A stretch of DNA of 47,439 nt from Archaeoglobaceae archaeon. GTDB lineage: Archaea > Halobacteriota > Archaeoglobi > Archaeoglobales > Archaeoglobaceae. The stretch is taken from contig JAMOPJ010000022.1 of NCBI GenBank assembly GCA_027064525.1, positions 1-47,439 on the forward strand, read 5' to 3'. Shown here piece after piece: positions 1 to 8,620 of the stretch (within the stretch, counting starts at the first letter, position 1; each line of letters opens with the position of its first letter). The notes below the pieces were generated by a model. That model was not told the origin of the DNA. It worked only from the letters and a program-made list of their open reading frames with translations, and made no database searches. Position numbers and translations under genes: made by a program.

Positions 1-115
1 AATGAGAAGAATAAAGAGAATAAATAATCCACTAACCAACCCTAAAAATTTTATCCAAATTCTAAATAAATTATCAAAGATTGGAGATATAACTGACCAT
101 TAAATTCCAAATTTA

Positions 116-131
116 CCGAAAATTTTATATA
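116..131 (+). promoter_or_regulatory. Thermosome promoter (BRE/TATA)
   Basis: A purine-rich BRE-like stretch (CCGAAAA) runs into the TATA box TTTTATATA, about 40 bases before the chaperonin ATG. The spacing implies a short 5' leader that still includes the strong SD. I could not identify a heat-shock operator with certainty. The first 115 bases of the window are AT-rich and hold no gene I can support. Confidence 0.6.
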
Positions 132-171
132 GAACTTTTCTCCTACTCTTCCACACAAGGAGGTGATAAGA

Positions 172-1815
172 ATGGCTACGCTGCAGGGAACTCCGATTCT
201 GATTCTTAAGGAAGGGACGCAGAGGACGGTTGGAAGAGATGCGCAGAGAATGAACATAATGGCTGCGAGAGTTATCGCTGAGGCGGTAAGAACCACCTTG
301 GGCCCAAGAGGTATGGACAAGATGCTTGTCGACAGCTTGGGAGATGTTGTGATTACGAACGATGGAGTTACGATCCTCAAGGAGATGGATGTAGAGCACC
401 CCGCTGCGAAGATGATCATAGAGATCGCCAAAACGCAGGAGAATGAGGTAGGAGATGGAACCACCACAGCGGTTGTTTTGGCTGGAGAGTTGCTCAAGAG
501 GGCTGAGGAACTCCTCGACCAAGACATCCACCCGACGATAATCGCGAGAGGTTACAGATTAGCTTGCGAGAAGGCTATGGAAATTCTCGACCAGATCGCA
601 ATAAATATCGACATCGAGGACGAAGAGATTCTCAAGAAAGTTGCAGCTACGGCAATAACAGGAAAGCACGCTGAGTATGCTGTAGAGCATCTAGCCAGCT
701 TAGTCGTTCAGGCCGTGAAGAAGGTGGCCGAGAAGACAGACTCTGGCTACAAGGTGGACGAGGACAACATAAAGCTTGAGAAGAAGCATGGCGGCGGTGT
801 TGAGGATACACAGCTCATAGACGGTATCGTCATCGACAAGGAGGTCGTTCATCCAGGAATGCCTAAGAGAGTCAAGAACGCGAAGATAGCAGTGCTCAAG
901 GCTGCTCTCGAAGTTAAGGAGACTGAGATCGATGCGGAGATAAACATAACCAATCCAGAGATGGTTCAGAGGTTCATCGAGCAGGAGGAGAAGATGATCA
1001 AAGAGATGGTCGACAAGATCGTCGAAGCTGGAGCTAACGTAGTGTTCTGCCAGAAGGGTATCGACGACTTGGCTCAATACTACTTGGCTAAGGCCGGCGT
1101 ATTGGCAGTTAGAAGAGTTAAGCAGAGCGACATCGAGAAGTTGGCCAAGGCCACTGGAGCGAAAATAATAACGGATATCAGAGACATCAAGCCTGAAGAC
1201 TTAGGTGAGGCAGAGCTTGTCGAGGAGAGGAAAGTCGGCGATGAGGAGATGGTGTTCGTAACAGGCTGCAAGAACCCGAAGGCTGTAACGATACTCATCA
1301 GAGGTGGAACTGAACACGTCGTCGACGAGGTTGAGAGAAGCTTGACCGATGCCATCAAGGCTGTCAAAGCTGCTGTTGAGAGTGGAAAGGTCGTTGCTGG
1401 TGGTGGTGCCCCAGAGATCGAGCTCAGCCTGAAGCTCAAGGAGTGGGCGCCCACATTGGGTGGAAGAGAGCAGTTAGCTGCTGAAGCCTTTGCCTCAGCA
1501 TTGGAGATCATTCCGAGAAGCTTGGCAGAGAACGCTGGACTCGATCCTATCGACATCCTCGTAGAACTCAGGAGAGCACATGAAGAGGGCAAGGTTACAT
1601 ACGGTATCGACGTGTTCGAGGGCAAGGTAGTGGACATGAAGGAGAAGGGTGTCCTCGAGCCGCTCAGGGTAAAGAAGCAAGCGATCAGCAGTGCTACAGA
1701 GGTTGCGATAATGATCCTGAGAATCGATGACGTCATAGCTGCCAAGGGCTTGGAGAGGGAGAAAGAGAAGGAAACTGGTGGAGAGGAATCTGAGTCCGAA
1801 TCCGATAACGAGTAA
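172..1815 (+). CDS. thsA: Thermosome subunit (group II chaperonin)
   Basis: This is an ATP-dependent protein-folding chaperonin of the archaeal thermosome/CCT family, forming double-ring cytosolic complexes. At about 547 residues it is full length. The equatorial nucleotide site is seen near the N-terminus ([11 protein letters not shown], then [10 protein letters not shown] and GDGTTT). [11 protein letters not shown] and a Glu/Ser-rich acidic tail mark the C-terminal part. The ATG is preferred to an in-frame GTG nine bases upstream because the SD AAGGAGGTGA overlaps that GTG. The subunit letter (alpha or beta) cannot be set from this window, so the symbol is tentative. Confidence 0.95.
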   Translation: MATLQGTPILILKEGTQRTVGRDAQRMNIMAARVIAEAVRTTLGPRGMDKMLVDSLGDVVITNDGVTILKEMDVEHPAAKMIIEIAKTQENEVGDGTTTAVVLAGELLKRAEELLDQDIHPTIIARGYRLACEKAMEILDQIAINIDIEDEEILKKVAATAITGKHAEYAVEHLASLVVQAVKKVAEKTDSGYKVDEDNIKLEKKHGGGVEDTQLIDGIVIDKEVVHPGMPKRVKNAKIAVLKAALEVKETEIDAEINITNPEMVQRFIEQEEKMIKEMVDKIVEAGANVVFCQKGIDDLAQYYLAKAGVLAVRRVKQSDIEKLAKATGAKIITDIRDIKPEDLGEAELVEERKVGDEEMVFVTGCKNPKAVTILIRGGTEHVVDEVERSLTDAIKAVKAAVESGKVVAGGGAPEIELSLKLKEWAPTLGGREQLAAEAFASALEIIPRSLAENAGLDPIDILVELRRAHEEGKVTYGIDVFEGKVVDMKEKGVLEPLRVKKQAISSATEVAIMILRIDDVIAAKGLEREKEKETGGEESESESDNE

Positions 1816-1937
1816 TTAAACTATTTTTTATCTCTTCGAGATCTCGATTAATTCTCTAATCCCGTCGAGTTGTCCTATCCTGCAATTCAACTCTGCCAAT
1901 CATAAACGATTTTAAAAGCACCGTCCCATTCGATACG

Positions 1938-2996
1938 ATGCTACTCGTCAAAACCCTCAGGGAGCTCGAATACGTTGCAGCTGACCACATAAGGGAAAGG
2001 CTGGGAGATGTAAAGCTCGAAATCCGACCTTCGGGCTACTTGGGCCTTATAATAGTCCATTCCGATGAGATCGATAAGATAAGGGATATTCCGGAGATAG
2101 AGACAATAATCCCTATCTCAATAGTCTGCAAAGCCGATCCAGATGAGATAGCTTCGCATGCGGAGGATATAGTTAGAATAGCGGGAGATTTCAAGACTTT
2201 CGCGATTAGAACGAAGAGGAGGGGGAAGAAACACGACTTCACGAGCACCGACGTGAACGTCAAGCTTGGAGCGAAGATCAAGGAGCTTACGAACGCGGAT
2301 GTGGATCTCAACTTTCCCGAAAAGGCCATATACGTCGAGATAATAGGCGATACGGCATACATCGGAATTATAGACGGTAGCGAGGAGAGGAAGAAGTATA
2401 CTCCAGAGAAGGTGGACATAAGGAAGCTCCTAGAGAAGATATCAATCGTTCAGCTTCCTTACTTAGAGGATATAAGCGCGGCGAAGGAGATGGGGGAGAG
2501 GATAGGCAGAGCCGCTCAATCCTTTGAGGTGAAGGAATTGATAATCGCCCCGTTCGGCTACGTCGATGCTTTTGAGCTCGAAGCCTTTCTTAGGGGAGTG
2601 AGAAAGGGTAGATGGACTCGACTCGAAATCCAGAAGAAGGCGTATTCGAGGGAAGTTAGAGAGGTGCCCGTTTACGTCCAAGACCTCTATCAGACAGCAA
2701 GAGACAAGCGCAGGAAGAACTTCGTGCTGATCGTAACCGATCCGACTGGCAAGCAGATAGCGGATGTGAAGGATCAGCTAAAGAAGGATCTGAAGTTCGC
2801 CAAGGAGATCGTGGTGTTCATAGGGAGCAGGGTGGGGATCCCGAAAGGCGTTTTCAGGCTCGCAGATTACGTGATCGATCTGGCTCCATACATAACCTTC
2901 GCTACGGAGCAAGCAATTCCCGCAACTTTAATCGCTCTCATAGGTGTCTATGAGGAAGCTGAGCTCAAATCGGCAGGTTCTGATGAGGAGAAATAA
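1938..2996 (+). CDS. THUMP domain / SPOUT-type RNA methylase
   Basis: This 352-residue protein has a THUMP-like RNA-binding N-terminal half. Its C-terminal region resembles a SPOUT knot: VVFIGSRVGIPKG followed by a hydrophobic segment with YITFATEQAIPATLIAL, as in archaeal SPOUT RNA methylases. A role in tRNA or rRNA methylation is inferred from the family; the target base is unknown. A TATA-like GATTTTAAAAG lies about 25-30 bases before the ATG and there is no SD, which suggests a leaderless mRNA. The 3' end overlaps the convergent thiE gene by about 49 bases. Confidence 0.75.
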   Translation: MLLVKTLRELEYVAADHIRERLGDVKLEIRPSGYLGLIIVHSDEIDKIRDIPEIETIIPISIVCKADPDEIASHAEDIVRIAGDFKTFAIRTKRRGKKHDFTSTDVNVKLGAKIKELTNADVDLNFPEKAIYVEIIGDTAYIGIIDGSEERKKYTPEKVDIRKLLEKISIVQLPYLEDISAAKEMGERIGRAAQSFEVKELIIAPFGYVDAFELEAFLRGVRKGRWTRLEIQKKAYSREVREVPVYVQDLYQTARDKRRKNFVLIVTDPTGKQIADVKDQLKKDLKFAKEIVVFIGSRVGIPKGVFRLADYVIDLAPYITFATEQAIPATLIALIGVYEEAELKSAGSDEEK

Positions 2997-3604
2997 CTTC
3001 TCACGATCTCAACCAACTTTTTAGCCTCTTCCTTAGGATCTTCCGCCCCGGCTATGGCCGAAATTACGGCAACTCCAGCGACTCCAGCCTTTAGGACTTC
3101 GAGGACGTTGTTCCGATTTATCCCCCCAATCGCAACGACAGGAACAGACACAGATCGAACGATCTTTCTCAGCCCCTCGATTCCTATAGGCTCCTTCGCA
3201 TCTCTTTTAGTCTTCGTTCCGAAGACAGGGCCGACTCCTAAATAGTCAGCAAATCTCTCAGCTTTCTTCGCCTCCTCAACCGTATGAGCGGAAACTCCGA
3301 CTATACCGTCAAATATCTCTCTAACAGCCTCAGCGGGCAAATCTTCCTGTCCAACGTGAACTCCATCAGCATCGACAGCCAAAGCCAAATCAACGCGATC
3401 GTTGATGATGAGAGTGGCGTCATATTCTTCGGTAAGCCTTCTAAGCTTCTTCGCTATCTCGAACATTCTCCTCGTGCTCATCCTCTTCTCTCTGAACTGG
3501 ATGACCCTCACTCCCGCTTCGAGCGCAATCTTGGCGAGTTCCTCGTGAGTTCGGCCAAATTCGGAGGATGTTATGAAGTAGACATCGAACCTCAGCCTCT
3601 TCAT
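2948..3604 (-). CDS. thiE: Thiamine-phosphate synthase
   Basis: ThiE condenses HMP-pyrophosphate with the thiazole phosphate to make thiamine monophosphate. The protein is about 218 residues, normal for this TIM-barrel family. Family signatures are the N-terminal VRVIQFREKR, IINDRVDLALAVDADGVHVGQ in the middle, GVGPVFGTKTK, and the phosphate-binding VVAIGGIN near the C-terminus. ATG is chosen over a TTG one codon earlier. It converges on and overlaps the methylase gene. A truncated and chimeric second copy of this gene lies at 17232-17641, so this copy is the likely functional enzyme. Confidence 0.95.
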   Translation of the reverse strand: MKRLRFDVYFITSSEFGRTHEELAKIALEAGVRVIQFREKRMSTRRMFEIAKKLRRLTEEYDATLIINDRVDLALAVDADGVHVGQEDLPAEAVREIFDGIVGVSAHTVEEAKKAERFADYLGVGPVFGTKTKRDAKEPIGIEGLRKIVRSVSVPVVAIGGINRNNVLEVLKAGVAGVAVISAIAGAEDPKEEAKKLVEIVRSYFSSSEPADLSSASS

Positions 3605-3683
3605 CAAAAATTAGATGTAGCATAATGAGTAATAATGGCATCGATTTCTCCAAAATATTGAAAGGAAAATTCAAATTTTTGGT

Positions 3684-3899
3684 ATGGTAATATCTATGGA
3701 TCTGCAGGGAAGAATATACATTCCAGCAGAGATCAGAAGCAAGATAAAGTCGAAGAGATTTAAATTGACGATTTGAGGAGATAAGATCGTTCTCAGACCG
3801 ATTAAGAAGATCGATGAATATTACGGCATTGCGAGTGTTAACAAACATCTGTCGATCGAAGAAAAGACTAAGGAGCTAACGGTAAAAGCGGTGATGTGA
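3684..3899 (+). pseudogene. AbrB/VapB-type antitoxin remnant
   Basis: One frame reads as a small swapped-hairpin AbrB-like antitoxin beginning MVISMDLQGRIYIPAEIRSK, but an in-frame TGA breaks it near codon 29. The rest still reads sensibly (GDKIVLRPIKKIDEYYGI...) and ends just before the toxin remnant. A homologous copy is found near 17.7-19.1 kb. The pair probably derives from a VapBC toxin-antitoxin operon that has lost function. Confidence 0.75.
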
Positions 3900-3902
3900 G
3901 CT

Positions 3903-4253
3903 GTGATCTACGTTGACGTCAACGTGCTCTATTAATATCTCACAGCTCATCCCGAGTTCGGAGAGGAAGCCAAGAGATATCTCGAAGAGTTCGAGGGTCT
4001 CTGCACGTCCGCCCTGACCGTTTGGATACTCCACGTTCTAACGAGGCTCGATATCATACCCGAGATCCTGAAGGACATCAGCGTAGATGTCATGCCGTTA
4101 ACGTTCGAAGTTCTCGAACTTGCTATGGATATTGAGGAGCTCGATTTCGAAGATGCAATCCATTACGCAACGATGAAGTTGAGCGGAATCGACGTAATAA
4201 TATAGAACGATACCGACTTCGATAAAGTCGGTGATATTAAAAGGATCTTCTAA
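3903..4253 (+). pseudogene. VapC-like PIN toxin remnant
   Basis: Beginning with a GTG just after the antitoxin remnant, this frame reads VIYVDVNVLY, then a TAA, then YLTAHPEFGEEAKRYLEEF and onward through DFEDAIHYATMKLSGIDVII, a TAG, and NDTDFDKV. The Asp of the first strand, the central E/D...D positions and the NDxDF motif are PIN-domain features (metal-dependent RNase toxins). Two internal stops make it a pseudogene. It is homologous to the copy at 19126-19467. Confidence 0.8.
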
Positions 4254-4287
4254 GAGGTCGATGTCGAATGGGCAACAGTAAGGGGTT

Positions 4288-4825
4288 CCTCAAGATCTGA
4301 GAGCTATCGTCTTGGAGAGGGATGGATACAGATGTCAGCGTTGTGGGCATGCATTTTTGGAGATACATCACATCGATGGAAACAGATGGAACAACGATCT
4401 CGATAACATTGTGCAGATAAAGTCATTTTGAAATCCATGCCATGGAGTATCTGAAGATAACGTCATACTATCAGCAGGAGAGAAAGTTTATAGAAATGGG
4501 AATTTCAAATCAAAAATATATAAATAAAATATTAATTAATATTTTGAACAATATAAATATTAACATAAAAATGGAGATAAAGAGAAAGTCTAAGAGGTCT
4601 CGATCAAATATCACGATAGAGCTTGAAGAAGATCCATCCACACTCGAAAATAGTGAAATTCAGTTCAATCTACTCGCACAATTGAGATCGAGGTTACTAA
4701 ATAGAATATAAAGATTGTTTAAAAATGAAATAAAAGGCATTCTCGTATATGAACTTTCAAAGGATATAGCCAAAGAACTTGAGTTGGAGAAGTTTTCGAT
4801 AACCTTCAGCAGAAAACGGGTGTGA
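4288..4825 (+). pseudogene. HNH endonuclease-like remnant
   Basis: The first part reads LRAIVLERDGYRCQRCG, then LEIHHIDGNRWNNDLDNIVQ, the zinc-ribbon and His-His-Asn core of an HNH nuclease. A frameshift precedes the second Cys-His (SCHAMEYLK), where another frame continues from about 4437. An in-frame TAA near 4709 follows. The end reads LVYELSKDIAKELELEKFS and stops at 4825. That C-terminal piece recurs at 17085-17228. The gene is broken at several points and is probably an old mobile or restriction-type gene. Confidence 0.65.
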
Positions 4826-4826
4826 A

Positions 4827-5480
4827 TTATCTTCTGATCAGCTTGACCGAACCGTTCTCTATGGCTACGATTCCCAAATCTTTCAAATCAGTCACGTGCC
4901 TGTAAGCGGTGTGGTAGCTAACGCCTAAGAGATCCGCAAGCTCCTTAATAGACAAATTATCTTTCCTGCTAAGCAGTTCAATTATCCTCCTCTTTCTATC
5001 GGATTTGACATCGATGCGAACATCTTGACCGTTTGCGAACAAGAGCTTATGTTTACCTATCCTAATCGAACGAATCCATCCCTCCCTCTCCAAGGAATCG
5101 ACATGAAATCTGAGCGTGCTCCTGTTCATTCCCGTAACCTCCTCAAGCTCCTTAAAGCTTATTCCCGGGTTTTTCATCACAATTCTAAGGATTTTCCTTC
5201 TCTTGGCGTTTTCAAGCGCGGATTTTACCTTCGTTACTACTATCGGCAGAAACTTCCATATTCCCAAGATTCCCAAAATCGTAGTCACGATGTAGTGTAG
5301 CTTGATCCACCAAGGCAACTGCCAGAAGGTTATCTTTATTTCATCGGGCTTATCGTTCTTTATCAGCTCTTGAAGTTGCTTGTCCGTTAAGTTGGCCGGC
5401 TTCCACTTGAAAGCATAGCATACTTGTAGAGAGAAAGATAACAGCATTAATAGAGCTAAAACTGCTTTAAGAGTTCTCAT
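4827..5480 (-). CDS. Membrane-anchored regulator, two winged-helix domains
   Basis: The 217-residue protein begins with a signal-like hydrophobic segment (residues 1-23), a short polar stretch, and a transmembrane helix at about 57-82 (WIKLHYIVTTILGILGIWKF). Two winged-helix DNA-binding domains follow, at about 90-145 (ISFKELEEVTGMNRSTLRFH) and 158-215 (LSIKELADLLGVSYHTAYRH). The layout resembles archaeal regulators with two HTH domains. Its start overlaps the stop of the upstream secreted-protein gene (ATGA), so the two are translationally coupled. I infer that it senses an outside or membrane signal and acts on the nearby ATATGGTCAGAA promoters, including its own. DNA binding is inferred, not shown. 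Confidence 0.8.
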   Translation of the reverse strand: MRTLKAVLALLMLLSFSLQVCYAFKWKPANLTDKQLQELIKNDKPDEIKITFWQLPWWIKLHYIVTTILGILGIWKFLPIVVTKVKSALENAKRRKILRIVMKNPGISFKELEEVTGMNRSTLRFHVDSLEREGWIRSIRIGKHKLLFANGQDVRIDVKSDRKRRIIELLSRKDNLSIKELADLLGVSYHTAYRHVTDLKDLGIVAIENGSVKLIRR

Positions 5481-5857
5481 GTTACCGTAAACGAGTAAGG
5501 TTGAATTTCTCTAACCTTAGCTCCGTAGACTTTGAAGAGCCAGTAGCCGGGTGTAGCATCGTAGATCGTTATTACAATCTTTCCATCGATTGATCCGTCT
5601 GATGAGTCCGTAAATGTCGTCCAGCTACCGTCTGGTGAATAAACGGTTGGAGTTAGGCTGTTTGAAGGGTTGTTCCAAACCAAGCTTACCGTGAACGTTG
5701 ACGATTTTATATACTTGCAGTACCAATCCACTTCTCCCTGAGTAATAGTGTCGTGCACGGTTTGAATTGAAACCTTCCTATCGATCTTCTTAGCATTAGC
5801 TGTTGATATACTTACCAGCAAAATCACAAGCAATAACAATAATTTTGTAATCCTCAT
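5477..5857 (-). CDS. Secreted PPC-like beta-sandwich protein
   Basis: This is a 126-residue protein with a clear signal peptide (about residues 1-22, ending STANA). The rest is a small beta-rich domain like the prepeptidase C-terminal (PPC) fold: alternating strands with YIKSSTFTVSLVWNN, TVYSPDGSW and a final GYWLFKVYGAKV. It contains one Cys. It is the first gene of a two-gene operon with the membrane-anchored winged-helix regulator and is driven by the leftward half of the divergent promoter at 5881-5976. A sensor or ligand-binding role for the regulator is inferred from coupling. Confidence 0.65.
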   Translation of the reverse strand: MRITKLLLLLVILLVSISTANAKKIDRKVSIQTVHDTITQGEVDWYCKYIKSSTFTVSLVWNNPSNSLTPTVYSPDGSWTTFTDSSDGSIDGKIVITIYDATPGYWLFKVYGAKVREIQPYSFTVT

Positions 5858-5880
5858 ATTTTCGTCTCATGTTTATTTCA

Positions 5881-5976
5881 CATATAAAGTTTCTGACCAT
5901 ATCTTGAGAATTATATTTTTAGTTATTTATTCTTATAAATATTATTTGCATTATATGGTCAGAAGATACTTATAGG
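5881..5976. promoter_or_regulatory. Divergent promoter module, copy A
   Basis: TTCTGACCATAT lies at 5891-5902 and its exact inverse ATATGGTCAGAA at 5953-5964, 62 bp from start to start. Each half-site sits directly upstream of a TATA box: leftward TTTATATG for the PPC/winged-helix operon, rightward TTATAGG for the secreted 389-residue protein. Between them is the shared segment CTTGAGAATTATATTTT. The same module recurs four more times in the next 10 kb. The position suggests an activator or BRE-adjacent operator. Confidence 0.85.
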
Positions 5977-6014
5977 ATTGGGTCTTATGTAATTTGAGGG
6001 AAAAAGGTGGTTGG

Positions 6015-7181
6015 ATGAAAATGTGGAAAAAATTAATTGGTGCGTTGCTGGTTTTAGTGATAGCAGCGAGTGCAGTAAGTCTATCGCTGGCGGTGGAACA
6101 AAAGTCAACTATACAACAAAGAACACAGTTTCCAGCTAACATACCAACTTCTAGCTCTGTATATGTGATAAATGATACTCTAATGAAAAATACTAATATT
6201 AAAACGTTATACAATATGCTACGCAATAAAATTGCAAAAGAGCACAGATTTCAAATAATTTTAGTTAAGTTGAATGAAAATGAGAAAAGAACGGTTTTAA
6301 AAGCATGGTTTAAGGCGTTGGGTGAATTTGGACATAAGCTAAGCGTCATACCCGTTAAAAGAGTTAGCCACGACAAGAGGTCGATTGAAATTGACGATAG
6401 ATTGCTTAAAGCTGACATCGTTGCTTTGTCTTGTAATCCCGACGGTATTTTCGTCGCAGAGAAAACGAACGATCCGACTAAAGATATAGCTATGATCATA
6501 AAAACGTTTGATGAAGTTAGAGCGGAATCAACTAACATTAAGAACTTCAACTATATCGGTTACGTTGGCTGGATTACCAAAGATCAAAACAATGTAGGAA
6601 AGGAAACTGTTAAGGTGGACTACTATATTGCAAAGACGACCGTAGGTGGAAAAACTTACAGATTCTTCTTAGCGTTGCCCCAACATTCCGCACTCGGTTA
6701 CGATGGCTATTCGCCGAAAAAGTTTACTACGATAACCGACTGGAACACAGACATTTGGGAGGGGCAGGTTCTGCACGATTGGGGTCCGAAAAACGAGGGT
6801 TCTAACACCCAAGTTTCGTATACCCTAACAGCTTCGGCAGGATTTCAAGGGGAAGAACCTGTAGCTATAGCTTCTGCGACGATAAGTTACAGCGTTCAGG
6901 GAGGTCTCAAAATCAAGTGGATAGATCAAACATCCCCTGATACAGGATGCGTAAAGACAATCCATGAAATTCCGGATTCTTCAAGCGGTGTAACGTATAC
7001 GGTCGAACCTTCCTCCATAGGTCTGCTTGATCCCAATAAACCCGGCGGATTTCTTCCTATGATTGTGGATCACGATTTCAAAGTAGAACTCCAAAAGCCA
7101 GTATGGTGGTGGACTGATACAAAAACTATTGACATAAATTTCAGTGTTGCACTATACGATAATAGTGTAAATAAAATATAA
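6015..7181 (+). CDS. Secreted protein of unknown function
   Basis: The protein is about 389 residues and I do not recognise its family. A signal peptide (WKKLIGALLVLVIAASAVSL) is followed by an alpha/beta N-terminal region of about 180 residues and a beta-rich, Trp-rich C-terminal half. The N-terminal region has NENEKRTVLKAW, which weakly resembles the NGIEKN...LAKAL region of the halocin-like precursor downstream. The start is the ATG placed after the SD AAAGGTGG; a TTG 21 bases upstream is discounted. It is expressed from promoter copy A. A role as an exported effector is inferred only from its regulon partners. Confidence 0.7.
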   Translation: MKMWKKLIGALLVLVIAASAVSLSLAVEQKSTIQQRTQFPANIPTSSSVYVINDTLMKNTNIKTLYNMLRNKIAKEHRFQIILVKLNENEKRTVLKAWFKALGEFGHKLSVIPVKRVSHDKRSIEIDDRLLKADIVALSCNPDGIFVAEKTNDPTKDIAMIIKTFDEVRAESTNIKNFNYIGYVGWITKDQNNVGKETVKVDYYIAKTTVGGKTYRFFLALPQHSALGYDGYSPKKFTTITDWNTDIWEGQVLHDWGPKNEGSNTQVSYTLTASAGFQGEEPVAIASATISYSVQGGLKIKWIDQTSPDTGCVKTIHEIPDSSSGVTYTVEPSSIGLLDPNKPGGFLPMIVDHDFKVELQKPVWWWTDTKTIDINFSVALYDNSVNKI

Positions 7182-7258
7182 TTAAATTTTATTCTTTTAT
7201 TAAAATATTAATGAACTATTTTAGATATAATTATATAAGTGTTCAATCCTGTGTATAT

Positions 7259-7606
7259 GTGCCTGACACTGCTGATGATATATATGAGGAACTTGTAAGG
7301 ATTAAAGGCGACAGGAGTTTTTAGAAATTATTTATAGGGGATTTAATAGAACTCGATACCTTCTATTATAGTACTTCTCTCTTCGAATTATACTGTGGGC
7401 TGAAGGAAAGTACTTCTTGAAAAAATTCTAAAGCTTGATTTTGACGAGAAATCAGTTAAGCTCGCTGAAAAATCTGCAAGACGTTTAGAAAGAAGTGTAA
7501 AATTCTAGAAGCAATGTTTCCATTGGTACTTCCATCAGCAATAACTCATTTCTAAATCTATAGATAGAGACTTCAAAGCTTTCAGAAGATTTAAATTAAG
7601 TTTGAA
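7259..7606 (+). pseudogene. Decayed VapBC remnants (second family)
   Basis: The first part reads VPDTADDIYEELVRIKGDRSF, then a stop, then KLFIGDLIE, matching short archaeal VapB antitoxins whose core is YE.L.R.KGD.SFS.LI. Past about 7362, pieces in shifting frames read TSLFELYCGLKES, EKILKLDFDEKSVKLAEKSA and DRDFKAFRRF, which are the order and style of a VapC PIN toxin. Several stops and frameshifts are present. The sequence is unrelated to the VapBC copies at 3.7 and 19 kb. Confidence 0.6.
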
Positions 7607-7716
7607 AAATAAAATAAATTTACTTAAATAGTTTTAAGGTTAAAAATTACTACTAAAAATTTTTTATTTATGTAATCTGAAAATTAATATTTATTTAGTT
7701 TTGTATATAAATTTAT

Positions 7717-7790
7717 ACATTAAGAATTATAATTTAAATTATTTAATCTTTTAAATATTATTTTTAATATATGGTCAGAAGATACTTATA
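7717..7790 (+). promoter_or_regulatory. Promoter module, copy B (right half kept)
   Basis: ATATGGTCAGAA is at 7769-7780, followed by a TATA-like ACTTATAGG, as in copy A. At the corresponding distance upstream a relic of the conserved internal segment is seen (TTAAGAATTATAATTT), but the left half-site is lost. It precedes the broken halocin-like precursor gene. Confidence 0.75.
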
Positions 7791-7835
7791 GGAATGATGT
7801 CTAAGTTATTTTCAGATTGGAGGGAGGTTGGTAGA

Positions 7836-8620
7836 ATGAAGTGGATTAGGTCGTGGTCTTAATAATGCTTGGAAGTATGGTTAATCACGCATTAGCTACA
7901 AGTGTTCCAGCTTGTCCGAGTTGCTCGAAAGTTGCAACTGGAAAATCGAAGGTTAAGGTTGTCAAAATCAATGGTATTGAAAAGAATTAGATTTTAGCTA
8001 AGGCTTTGAAGAATGAAAACGTGAAAAAACTCAGAACCACATTGGCAGCTAAAGGATACAAAATAGATCTGATGAAAGTAAAAGCTTTCAGGGTGGTGAT
8101 GCAATATTGTTGATGGGGGTATTTAAACATTCCACAATGTGGTATCGCAACCGCTTTCAGTATAATTGACCATAGAGGAATTGTCAGAGCAGTAGTTATA
8201 CCCGCAAAATCAGATACTGGAAACCTAATGCTTGTTTATATCTCTGGAAAGAATTCCGTAAAAGTAGGTGCGGTGGAAATTGTTGAAAATGGAAAATTTA
8301 AACAAACAAAGGTATACTATGTTGACTATGATGGCAAAGTAAAAAGTAAGACTTATACAATTCAGGACTTCTCAGGATGTAGTGAGTGTGTATGATCATA
8401 TACATTTGAATGCATTCTCCAAAATTGTGTAGTGCCAGAACCGCCAAGCGTATGTTCGCTTTGCCAACCACTTCTAGAATGTTGTCTACCAGCGCCAATA
8501 CCTGATAACCCGTGTTGCGCTGGAGCAATAATTTGTTACGGAGCCATGGCAACGGGTTGCCATTTGTGGTGCATATATGATTGTGGTCAAAAAGGCGAAG
8601 GTGAAGCGAATGAATGCTGA
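7836..8620 (+). pseudogene. Halocin C8-like archaeocin precursor (broken)
   Basis: The start follows an AGGGAGG SD. The signal peptide needs a one-base shift to read VVLIMLGSMVNHALA; the precursor then runs through CPSCSK, a TAG near 7988, LKNENVKKLRTTLAAKGYKI, a TGA near 8113, and a strand-rich region ending DYDGKVKSKTYTIQDFSG. The last about 80 codons form a Cys-rich module with about 15 Cys (GCSEC, SVCSLC, ECC, PCC, TGCHLWC), split by one TGA at 8392. A D..GCS.C opening and Cys-rich tail after a long precursor are features of halocin C8-type peptides from archaea. The assignment is by pattern, not by search. Confidence 0.6.
8108..8151. repeat. Short dispersed repeat, copy 1
   Basis: TGTTGAT, a spacer with TATTTAAACAT, and a closing GTATCGCAAC match the pattern seen at 11393, 32293 and 42345. 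This copy lies inside the halocin-like precursor and coincides with one of its in-frame stops, so it may be an insertion. Confidence 0.4.

Noticed and set aside
3284-3625. Plus-strand open frame across thiE
   Set aside because: It is antisense to a well-conserved ThiE and its product has no sensible pattern.
8392-8394. In-frame TGA in the halocin-like Cys-rich tail as selenocysteine or another recoding
   Set aside because: The same gene has a TAG, another TGA and a signal-peptide frameshift, so decay explains it better. No recoding element was seen.
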